Shown piece after piece: positions 6,525-12,841 of a stretch of DNA of 14,053 bases (its first letter is position 1; each line of letters begins with the position of its first letter). The notes below the pieces were generated by a model that was not told the origin of the DNA, made no database searches, and was given only the letters and a program-made list of their open reading frames with translations. The position numbers were made by a program, and so were the translations under genes. The DNA is from JAFGJU01 sp964570935 (GTDB taxonomy: Bacteria > Eisenbacteria > RBG-16-71-46 > JAFGJU01): positions 1 to 14,053 of the forward strand of contig CAZMZP010000092.1 of the NCBI GenBank assembly GCA_964570935.1, read 5' to 3'.

Positions 6525-8039
6525 ATGTTCAAACGCGTGCTAATAGCCAATCGTGGCGAGATCGCCGTGCGGATCATAAGGGCCTTGAAGGAGGCCGGCA
6601 TCGCCTCGATAGCCATCTACTCCGACGCCGACAGAGAATCCAGACACGTTAGGTTCGCCGACGAGGCCTACCGGATCGGTCCCTCCCCCAGCGAAGAAAG
6701 CTACCTCAAGACAGACGCCATCGTCTCGCTCGCCCGAAAGGTCAAGGCCGACGCCGTCCACCCGGGTTACGGCTTCCTGGCCGAAAACGAGGACTTCGCG
6801 GCGGCGTGCGAGGCCAAGAAGATCGTCTTCATCGGCCCCTCCAGCAAGGCCATCAGGACGATGGGCAACAAGCTCGTCGCCCGGCGGGCCGCCATGGCGG
6901 TGGGGGCGCCCATCATTCCCGGCGCCACGACTCCTACGAAGACCCTCGCCGAGGTGAAGAAACGGGCGCGACAAATCGGGTATCCAGTGATGCTCAAGGC
7001 CGCCGCCGGGGGCGGCGGAAAGGGCATGAGAGTAGTGCGCGAAGAGAAAGAGTTGGACAGCGCCCTACGGCTCACAAAAGGAGAAGCCAGGGCAGCCTTC
7101 GGTAACGACGAGGTCTACGTCGAGAAGTACATCACCAGACCGAGGCACATCGAATTCCAAATCCTGGCCGACTCCCACGGCAACTGCATTTATCTCGGAG
7201 AGAGAGAGTGCTCCATCCAAAGGAGGCACCAGAAGGTTATCGAGGAGACTCCATCGGTCATAATGACGCCGGAGCTCAGGCGCGAAATGGGCGAGGCCGC
7301 GGTGCGCATCACCAGGCAAGTCGGGTACACGAACGCCGGCACGGTGGAGTTCATCGTGGACGAGAAGCGTGACTTCTATTTCCTGGAGATGAACACCCGT
7401 CTTCAAGTCGAGCACCCGGTGACCGAGCTTGTGACCGGCATAGACATAGTGAGAGAGCAGCTCGGCATCGCGGCCGGCAAGAAGCTCGCGCTCAGGCAGG
7501 AAGACGTGCGGCCGAGGGGGCACGCGATAGAGTGCCGCATCTACGCCGAGGACCCTTACAACAACTTTCTGCCGTCCGCCGGCAGGATCATGCGGCTCCG
7601 CATTCCCGAAGGCCCTGGAGTCAGGAACGACACTGGCATCTTCGAGGGGTGGGACGTGAGCGTCTACTACGACCCTCTGCTGGCCAAGCTGATCGTATGG
7701 GGAAAGGACAGGAAGGAAGCCATCGAGCGCACACAGAGGGCCCTGAGCGAGTACCTGATTGAGGGAATCGCCACCACAATCCCCTTCCACAAGTGGATAA
7801 TGCGCCAGCCGGCGTTCCACAAGGGTGAGATAGACGCCACATTCATCGACAGGAAATTCTCGAGCGCGGTCCCGGAACAAAGACCCGGCTACGAGGAGGC
7901 GGCCATAATCGCGGCCGCCCTGGACGTGTTCCAGACGAGCAGGAAGGTGTTCATCCCCGGCGCGGGAGGGTCCGCGGCCGGGTCCACCGCCTGGAGGCTC
8001 CAAGGAAGGCTGAGGGGACCCGTCGAGAGACGGCGTTAG
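6525..8039 (+). CDS. accC: Biotin carboxylase subunit of an acyl-CoA (propionyl-CoA) carboxylase
   Basis: This 504-residue protein carboxylates biotin using ATP and bicarbonate. It shows the N-terminal FKRVLIANRGEIAVRI (2-17), the ATP-grasp glycine loop KAAAGGGGKGMRVV (158-171), RRHQKVIEETPS (233-244), EMNTRLQVEHPVTE (288-301; E288 and R292 align with the E. coli AccC catalytic residues) and RGHAIECRIYAEDP (331-344, R338). YYDPLLAKLI at 381-390 is also conserved. A 50-60 residue tail after the core ends in AWRLQGRLRGP, as in PccA-type proteins just before the BT domain. Here the protein stops and the BT and biotin domains are encoded by the next gene, so this is a split PccA. It is the first gene of the plus-strand operon. 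Service to acetyl-CoA carboxylase or pyruvate carboxylase is possible, but the neighbours favour propionyl-CoA. Confidence 0.9.
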   Translation: MFKRVLIANRGEIAVRIIRALKEAGIASIAIYSDADRESRHVRFADEAYRIGPSPSEESYLKTDAIVSLARKVKADAVHPGYGFLAENEDFAAACEAKKIVFIGPSSKAIRTMGNKLVARRAAMAVGAPIIPGATTPTKTLAEVKKRARQIGYPVMLKAAAGGGGKGMRVVREEKELDSALRLTKGEARAAFGNDEVYVEKYITRPRHIEFQILADSHGNCIYLGERECSIQRRHQKVIEETPSVIMTPELRREMGEAAVRITRQVGYTNAGTVEFIVDEKRDFYFLEMNTRLQVEHPVTELVTGIDIVREQLGIAAGKKLALRQEDVRPRGHAIECRIYAEDPYNNFLPSAGRIMRLRIPEGPGVRNDTGIFEGWDVSVYYDPLLAKLIVWGKDRKEAIERTQRALSEYLIEGIATTIPFHKWIMRQPAFHKGEIDATFIDRKFSSAVPEQRPGYEEAAIIAAALDVFQTSRKVFIPGAGGSAAGSTAWRLQGRLRGPVERRR

Positions 8040-8049
8040 GAATGCGAGT

Positions 8050-8071
8050 GCCTCGGGGCCGGCCCCGAGGC
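8050..8071. other. Perfect 22-bp palindrome between biotin carboxylase and carrier protein genes
   Basis: The half-site GCCTCGGGGCC is followed directly by its exact reverse complement, with no spacer. It begins 10 bases after the biotin carboxylase stop and ends 15 bases before the carrier protein ATG. In RNA it would form a strong GC-rich hairpin with a small closing loop. No T-tract follows, so a processing, stability or translation-tuning element, or a protein-binding site, are more likely than a terminator. Confidence 0.6.
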
Positions 8072-8086
8072 TCGCGAGCAAGGCAC

Positions 8087-8599
8087 ATGAAGTACATCGC
8101 ACAAATCGAGAACAAGCGACACGAAGTGGAAGTGGAGCTCGAGGACGGCCTCTACTCCGTCAGACTGGATGGGAGAAAGTACGAGGTGGACTCCAGGAAG
8201 ATGCCGTGGAGCTCGATATATTCGATGCTCATCGGAGGGAAGTCGTACGAGGCGGACGTCAGGACGGACGGCGACGTCGTGAGTGTCTCCATCCAGGGCG
8301 AGATGTACAGGATCTCGCTCCGCGAGGAGCTGTGGGCGAGGATATCCGCCGCCGCGGCCTTGAGCCCCAGGACCGGCACACACGAGCTCAAGGCGCCGAT
8401 GCCCGGCCTCGTGGTGGAGGTGAGAGTGAAGGCCGGCCAGAAAGTGGACAAGGGCCAGCCCCTTGTCGTGGTGGAAGCGATGAAGATGCAGAACGAGGTC
8501 TGCGCTCCGGAGGCGGGCATTGTGAAGACGGTGTGCGTCAAGGAACAGGACATCGTGACTCCGCCCGCCGTGCTGTTGATAGTGGAGTCGAAGCCGTGA
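8087..8599 (+). CDS. Biotin carboxyl carrier protein with BT-like N-terminal domain
   Basis: This 170-residue protein carries the biotin that shuttles between the biotin carboxylase and carboxyltransferase subunits. The C-terminal biotinyl domain has APMPGLV (103-109) and the biotinylation site EAMKM with K133. The N-terminal 80 residues look like the BT domain that joins subunits in propionyl-CoA carboxylases. They contain two similar beta-hairpin units, about residues 9-36 (ending DGRKYEVD) and 50-77 (beginning GGKSYEADV). ATG 8087 is chosen because the open frame upstream (from 8042) runs across a 22-bp palindrome and encodes an arginine-rich stretch unlike the family. The ribosome site is weak (AAGG, 3-4 bases away). 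The stop overlaps the mutase start by 4 bases (GTGA), indicating translational coupling. Confidence 0.92.
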   Translation: MKYIAQIENKRHEVEVELEDGLYSVRLDGRKYEVDSRKMPWSSIYSMLIGGKSYEADVRTDGDVVSVSIQGEMYRISLREELWARISAAAALSPRTGTHELKAPMPGLVVEVRVKAGQKVDKGQPLVVVEAMKMQNEVCAPEAGIVKTVCVKEQDIVTPPAVLLIVESKP

Positions 8600-10275
8600 C
8601 GCCGGATTTTCCCCCCGCGAAGAAACCCGCCCGCTCCGTGACCGAGACCCAGAGCGGCATACCCATCAAGGAGCTGTACACGCCCGCGGACGTTGCCGGC
8701 GCTGCCGCAGGCGAGGCGCCGGAGGTCGGCGTGCGCCCGACTTCAGGCGCGGCCCCTGGCGCTGCTCCATTCGACTATCTCGAGAAACTGGGTTTTCCAG
8801 GCGAGTTCCCTTTCACGCGCGGCGCTCAGCCCAGCATGTACCGCGGCCGCCTATGGACCATGCGCCAGTACGCGGGGTTCGGCTCCGCCGAAGACACCAA
8901 CAGCCGCTTCCATTACCTGCTCAAGGCCGGCCAGACGGGCCTGAGCGTGGCCTTCGACCTGCCCACCCAGATGGGCTACGACCCGGACTCTCCGCTCGTC
9001 GAGGGAGAAGTCGGGAAGGTCGGCGTATCAATCGCCACTCTGGACGACATGGAAGCGCTGTTCGCCGGCATACCGCTGGACAAGGTAAGCACGTCCATGA
9101 CCATCAACTCCACGGCGATGGTCCTCCTGGCGATGTATGTCGCCGTGGCGGAGAAGAACGGCGTGGCCCGGCGCACGCTTTCCGGCACCGTCCAGAACGA
9201 CGTGCTCAAGGAGTACGTGGCGCGCGGCACGTACATATTCCCTCCGGCGCAGTCCATGCGGCTCACGACAGACCTCTTCGCCTTCTGCAAAGACGAGCTC
9301 CCCGCCTGGAACACAATCAGCGTGAGCGGCTACCACATCCGTGAGGCGGGCTCGACCGCGGTCCAGGAGGTGGCGTTCACGTTCGCGAACGGCATCGCGT
9401 ACGTGGAGGCGGCACTCGGGCGCGGGATGGCGATTGACGAATTCGCCCCGCGCATATCGTTCTTTTTCAACTCACACAACAACTTCTTCGAGGAGATAGC
9501 CAAGTTCAGGGCGGCCCGACGGCTGTGGGCCAGGATAATGCGCGACAGGTTCGGGGCCAAGGACCCGGCGTCGCTCCGCCTCAGGTTCCACACGCAGACA
9601 GCGGGCTCGATGCTGACGGCCCAGCAGCCGGAGAACAACGTCGTGAGAGTGGCGTTCCAGGCCCTGGCCGCAGTCCTGGGCGGCACACAGTCGTTACACA
9701 CGAATTCTTACGACGAGGCATTGAACCTGCCGTCCGAGGCGTCCGTGCGGGTGGCCTTGAGGACACAGCAGCTCGTCGCCCACGAATCGCGCGTGGTCAA
9801 CACGGCAGACCCCGTGGGCGGGTCGTACTTCGTGGAGTGGCTGACGGACAGGATAGAGGAGAAGGTAGAAGAGTACATTCACAAGATCGACGACATGGGC
9901 GGCGCCGTCAGGGCCATAGAGCTCGGCTTCATGCAGAATGAGATCCACGAGAGCGCCTATCGGTACCAGAAGATGGTGGAGGCGGGCGAGCTGAGCGTCG
10001 TGGGAGTGAACAAGTACGAGCTGGACGAACCCTCTCCCGTCGTGGGGTTCGCACCCGACCCGGGGATAGAGAGGGCGCAGCGCGAGAGACTGCGAGTGTT
10101 CAGGGCCGAGCGCGGGGCCGGATGGAAGGAGGCTCTGTCGGCCTTGAGCGAGGCGGCCACGGGCGACGAGAACCTGTTCCCGCGCGTCCGGGCCTGCGTC
10201 GGAGCCCGAGCGACTCTGGGCGAGATCTGTGACACGCTGCGGGCACTGTGGGGCGAGTACCGGCCGGCGGTATGA
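8596..10275 (+). CDS. mcmA: Methylmalonyl-CoA mutase, catalytic (large) subunit
   Basis: This 559-residue protein is the substrate-binding TIM-barrel subunit of adenosylcobalamin-dependent methylmalonyl-CoA mutase, which interconverts (R)-methylmalonyl-CoA and succinyl-CoA. Conserved stretches include TMRQYAGFGSAEDTN (88-102), SVAFDLPTQMGYD (117-129), PPAQSMRLTTDLFAF (216-230), SGYHIREAG (244-252) and TQSLHTNSYDEAL (364-376). Y92, R222 and H247 correspond to Y89, R207 and H244 of the Propionibacterium enzyme. The Tyr/Arg pair is the methylmalonyl type; isobutyryl-CoA mutases have Phe/Gln. The chain ends where a B12-binding domain would begin in fused mutases, and no B12 subunit follows, so it must come from elsewhere. 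The start is GTG 8596, overlapping the previous stop, with GGAG 8 bases upstream. The frame is open further upstream, but that is an artefact inside the carrier gene. Confidence 0.93.
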   Translation: MTPDFPPAKKPARSVTETQSGIPIKELYTPADVAGAAAGEAPEVGVRPTSGAAPGAAPFDYLEKLGFPGEFPFTRGAQPSMYRGRLWTMRQYAGFGSAEDTNSRFHYLLKAGQTGLSVAFDLPTQMGYDPDSPLVEGEVGKVGVSIATLDDMEALFAGIPLDKVSTSMTINSTAMVLLAMYVAVAEKNGVARRTLSGTVQNDVLKEYVARGTYIFPPAQSMRLTTDLFAFCKDELPAWNTISVSGYHIREAGSTAVQEVAFTFANGIAYVEAALGRGMAIDEFAPRISFFFNSHNNFFEEIAKFRAARRLWARIMRDRFGAKDPASLRLRFHTQTAGSMLTAQQPENNVVRVAFQALAAVLGGTQSLHTNSYDEALNLPSEASVRVALRTQQLVAHESRVVNTADPVGGSYFVEWLTDRIEEKVEEYIHKIDDMGGAVRAIELGFMQNEIHESAYRYQKMVEAGELSVVGVNKYELDEPSPVVGFAPDPGIERAQRERLRVFRAERGAGWKEALSALSEAATGDENLFPRVRACVGARATLGEICDTLRALWGEYRPAV

Positions 10276-10352
10276 GCAACGCCCGGCGGGATCCAGCCGG
10301 CTCGCCGCCTGACTGCTGAGCCGACCGTTTGCCAGGCGCAAAGGAGAATACT

Positions 10353-10799
10353 GTGAGCGAAGGCACAAAGGACGACGCCCTGTTTCGGGGAGTAAGACAC
10401 ATCGGCATCGCCGTCAGGGACACCGAGGCTGCAATCGGCCTTTTCTCGGCACTGTTCGAGGCGAAGCACGTCGAGACGATGGTCTCGGAAGAGCACGGCC
10501 TCAAGCTGACTTTCCTGCAGGTGGCAGGGGTAAACGTGGAGCTGCTCGAGCCGATTCGGGAGGACGTGACAGTCGCGAAGTTTCTCAAGACGAAGGGCGA
10601 GGGATTTCATCACATCGCGTTCGAAGTGACTGACATCGGGCAGATGCTCGAGAACCTCAAGAAGGCGGGAGTGAAGCTGATAGACGAAACTCCCCGGCGG
10701 GGGGCCCACGGCAACCTCATCGCGTTCATCCACCCGTCTTCCACCCACGGCGTAATGATAGAGCTCTGCCAGCCGGTGTCGCTCGGTACATCGAGCTGA
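10353..10799 (+). CDS. mce: Methylmalonyl-CoA epimerase
   Basis: This 148-residue protein belongs to the vicinal oxygen chelate family and converts (S)- to (R)-methylmalonyl-CoA, linking the carboxylase to the mutase. Two beta-alpha-beta modules are visible. Likely metal ligands are H16 (RHIGIAV), a histidine of FHHIAFEVTD (86-87) and E137 (GVMIELCQ). The stretches VELLEP (62-67) and PRRGAHGNLIAFIHP (114-128) are typical of the family. The start is GTG 10353 with AAGGAG at 10341-10346, a 6-base spacer. An upstream TTG at 10329 in the same frame has no ribosome site. It lies 77 bases after the mutase and is the last gene of the plus-strand operon. A generic glyoxalase is the alternative, but context and the GAHGN segment favour the epimerase. 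Confidence 0.93.
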   Translation: MSEGTKDDALFRGVRHIGIAVRDTEAAIGLFSALFEAKHVETMVSEEHGLKLTFLQVAGVNVELLEPIREDVTVAKFLKTKGEGFHHIAFEVTDIGQMLENLKKAGVKLIDETPRRGAHGNLIAFIHPSSTHGVMIELCQPVSLGTSS

Positions 10800-10802
10800 C
10801 GC

Positions 10803-10863
10803 AGTCGGACCTGGCACTGCGTGAGTGCTACTCAAGAAGCCGTGCCGGACACTCTGACCGACT
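10803..10863. terminator. Nested inverted repeats between convergent genes, possible two-way terminator
   Basis: AGTCGG (10803-10808) pairs with CCGACT (10858-10863), GGCAC (10813-10817) with GTGCC (10842-10846), and TGAGT (10822-10826) with ACTCA (10830-10834). These nest into one branched hairpin that fills the gap between the epimerase stop and the hepT stop, which face each other. No T-tract is seen on either side, so termination is inferred from position. Confidence 0.35.
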
Positions 10864-11206
10864 AATGCTCTGCTAGAATACGATTGATGTCGGAGGCAAT
10901 CCTCGGCAGTTCAACCGTGGCGGCCTGCCAGACCATCGCCCAGTTGACACCGAAGTAGTGGTGAATCAGCCTGTCCCTGAGGCCTGCGAGTGCCTTCCAG
11001 GGAACGACCGGATGCTGCCTGCGGAAGGAATCGGACAGCTGCTTCGCGGCCTCGCCGGCTACCTCCAGATTCCGAATGACGGCATCCTGAGTCTTCAGGT
11101 CCGCGACGAAACGCTCGAACGTGTATCCTTCTATGTACTGCTGAATCCTTGCGAGGGCCTCGCTTGCGTCCGCCAGATACTCCGTGTCACTCCGTCTCTT
11201 AGACAT
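10862..11206 (-). CDS. hepT: HepT-like toxin (HEPN ribonuclease) of a type VII toxin-antitoxin system
   Basis: This 114-residue, mainly helical protein is of the HepT/DUF86 family. Residues 77-84 read RDRLIHHY, an exact R-x4-H-x-Y motif, the HEPN RNase active site. In characterised pairs the tyrosine of this motif is AMPylated by MntA, which silences the toxin. ATG 11206 is chosen because it overlaps the end of mntA by 8 bases (ATGTCTAA) and gives the normal family length. The longer frame upstream, to 11416, lies inside mntA. All catalytic residues are intact, so the toxin is probably active. Its stop faces the epimerase gene across a hairpin-rich gap. It may be horizontally acquired, as is common for such pairs. 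Confidence 0.93.
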   Translation of the reverse strand: MSKRRSDTEYLADASEALARIQQYIEGYTFERFVADLKTQDAVIRNLEVAGEAAKQLSDSFRRQHPVVPWKALAGLRDRLIHHYFGVNWAMVWQAATVELPRIASDINRILAEH

Positions 11207-11522
11207 AGAGCAGATTCTTCCCCACGTTCTCGGCAATTGAACGATATCTGGGATTGTCGAAGCTCCGCTTCCACGAATCGAACGTGGCGATGTCGATCCT
11301 CCTTCCCAGTGCTTTCTCCAGGTGGTCGGCCAGATTGACGAATTCGAGCCCCAGGGGCCGGTCCGTCTCCACCAGGATGTCCACGTCGCTTCTGACTCCG
11401 GGAGTTCCTCTGGCAAAGGAGCCGAAAAGACCTATCCTGGTCACGCCATACTTCCGCTTGAGCTCAGGAAGTTCCTCCTTCAGAACCCTCACAACATCTT
11501 CTCTTGTGAGACCGTGTCGCAT
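11199..11522 (-). CDS. mntA: MntA-like nucleotidyltransferase antitoxin
   Basis: This 107-residue minimal nucleotidyltransferase carries GSFARGTPGVRSDVD (34-48), an exact GS-x10-D-x-D motif with D46 and D48, and a likely third carboxylate at D77 (RRIDIAT). Known MntA antitoxins transfer AMP from ATP to the tyrosine of HepT's R-x4-H-x-Y motif. The start is ATG 11522; the ribosome site is weak (GGTGGTGA about 3 bases upstream). It overlaps hepT by 8 bases, so antitoxin is made first and the two are translationally coupled. It has its own promoter about 90 bases upstream. Length and motifs are those of a complete antitoxin. Confidence 0.93.
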   Translation of the reverse strand: MRHGLTREDVVRVLKEELPELKRKYGVTRIGLFGSFARGTPGVRSDVDILVETDRPLGLEFVNLADHLEKALGRRIDIATFDSWKRSFDNPRYRSIAENVGKNLLYV

Positions 11523-11608
11523 CTGTCACCACCAGCCTGTTGTCATACGGAATGCGGAACCAGCTGTTCCTTCAGTCAGCAGTACTCTGCATCGTATTGC
11601 CTGTCAGT

Positions 11609-11637
11609 AATATACTTGTGCGGAGGCCCTGACTCAA
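11609..11637 (-). promoter_or_regulatory. Predicted promoter of the mntA-hepT operon
   Basis: On the minus strand, TTGAGT (11637-11632) and TATATT (11614-11609) are separated by 17 bases. Transcription would start near 11602 and give a leader of about 80 bases. The surrounding sequence is richer in A and T than the rest of the window. No operator repeat for autoregulation was evident. Confidence 0.6.
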
Positions 11638-11653
11638 GGGTATTTGCGGATGT

Positions 11654-11687
11654 GTCCGGGCTGACCCGACGCGGCGGGCGGCCGGAC
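11654..11687 (-). terminator. Hairpin at the end of the DUF362 gene
   Basis: GTCCGG (11654-11659) pairs with CCGGAC (11682-11687), and an inner CCCG/CGGG stem lies at 11665-11678. The stem begins at the stop codon of the DUF362 gene and lies upstream of the mntA promoter. It would suit termination of the etfA-DUF362 transcript, although the usual T-tract is missing. Confidence 0.35.
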
Positions 11688-12772
11688 TAGTATCTCTCGA
11701 ACAGCTTCCCCCACTCCGTCTTCATCATCTCGGCGGTCCGTTTCTTGCCCACGAACGGATACCAGTAGACGTCGTGGTACAGCCGCGAGGCGGCGTACGA
11801 CCAGGGTACAATCGGACTGCGCAGAAGCGGCTTCTCAATGCACTTTAGGCAGCCGTGGTAAATCATTTTCTGGCCGCGACTTGCGAAAGTATCCTCATTT
11901 CCGCTGAAATGGAAGTTTACGCCGCTTATGTCCTCTCCCCTGACCTCTATTTCCCGCACGTCACCGCAGCCCAGGCCCTTCTCGTGCGCCAGCCGGATGA
12001 ACTTGAGTGACAGTGGGTCAAACCCCATCATCTTGGCGGCCACGGCGTCTATTGCGACCGAATCCCCGCTGGCCAGTATGAAGTTCTTGACGTGAGGCCT
12101 CATTGCGCGGGGGCCCGGTCCGTCGCCTGCGATGGTGCCGTCCATGACCGCGAAAACACCCTTGTGGATTTCCTTCTGTATCTCCAGCAGGTCCACCAGG
12201 GTCTCGTGAATCACGCCGTGAGTCCAATGCCGGCGCTCCTGGAGCAGACCTCCGAATGCGTTCTTCATGGCGCCGGTCATGGTCGTGAACACGTGAGTCT
12301 TCATGGTGGGCATGTGTATGATGCTCTGGCCTATGAGCGGTTCGGGGATGTAGATGCCGTCCGGGAACACCTTGTCCAGCGCCAGCATCGGACGCTTGGG
12401 CTCGTACCGGATCCACTTCACGGGCGGCTCGTTCAGGAATATGGGCTCGAGGCCGTATGTCTTGAGCACTACCTCCTGCTTGTTGTTGGTCTGTCCCACG
12501 TGCGGGTCCACGACAACGGTGCTGTTGTGCACCGGGACGAGCCTCTTCGCGTCGTAGCCGTCGGCCAGGAGCTGCTTGATGACGCCCTCCAGCTGCCAGG
12601 GAGTCGTGGAGCAGCTCGGATAATAGTGGTGCCACGAGACGTTTATCTTGAGGCAGACCCCGGCGTCCTTGGAGACAAACTTGTGATACTCGGCAAGCCC
12701 CATCAGCCTGCCGAAGTCCTGGACCACGGTTTCCGGCTTTGTCTTGAGAACCGACACTATTGAACGAGCCAC
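11687..12772 (-). CDS. DUF362 domain protein
   Basis: This 361-residue protein is recognisable as DUF362 by MPTMKTHVFTTMTGAMKN (154-171), MDGTIAGDGPGPR (210-222) and SVAIDAVAAKMMGFDP (238-253). The function of the family is not established; some members are fused to ferredoxin domains. Here there is no ferredoxin domain, but a C-terminal C308-x2-C311 pair (HGCLKC) and further cysteines at 40, 54 and 269 might bind metal. No signal peptide is seen, so it is probably cytoplasmic. The start is GTG 12772, with AGGGAG 6 bases upstream. It begins 69 bases after the ferredoxin-EtfA gene on the same strand, with a small hairpin (12796-12809) in the gap, and probably shares its transcript. A link to electron transfer is inferred only from this neighbourhood. 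Confidence 0.85.
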   Translation of the reverse strand: MARSIVSVLKTKPETVVQDFGRLMGLAEYHKFVSKDAGVCLKINVSWHHYYPSCSTTPWQLEGVIKQLLADGYDAKRLVPVHNSTVVVDPHVGQTNNKQEVVLKTYGLEPIFLNEPPVKWIRYEPKRPMLALDKVFPDGIYIPEPLIGQSIIHMPTMKTHVFTTMTGAMKNAFGGLLQERRHWTHGVIHETLVDLLEIQKEIHKGVFAVMDGTIAGDGPGPRAMRPHVKNFILASGDSVAIDAVAAKMMGFDPLSLKFIRLAHEKGLGCGDVREIEVRGEDISGVNFHFSGNEDTFASRGQKMIYHGCLKCIEKPLLRSPIVPWSYAASRLYHDVYWYPFVGKKRTAEMMKTEWGKLFERY

Positions 12773-12841
12773 TTCCCTCTCCCTTCAATTCTTCAAGCGC
12801 CCACGCGCTGGCTACCGCTTGCCCGGCGCGGACGCCCGAAC

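Noticed and set aside
6352..6543. 63-codon plus-strand open frame in the divergent promoter region
   Set aside because: It runs through the hairpin and the plus promoter into the biotin carboxylase gene, with GC-driven Ala/Arg/Gly composition and no supporting motif.
7065..8102. 345-codon minus-strand open frame opposite the biotin carboxylase gene
   Set aside because: It lies entirely antisense to a clear biotin carboxylase and crosses the intergenic palindrome; no motif supports it.
8206..8595. 130-residue N-terminal extension of the mutase
   Set aside because: It lies inside the biotin carrier gene in another frame and is Gly/Arg-rich. The GTG at 8596 overlaps the carrier stop and has a GGAG ribosome site.
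11207..11416. 70-residue N-terminal extension of HepT
   Set aside because: It lies within mntA in a different frame. The ATG overlapping the mntA stop gives the normal HepT length.
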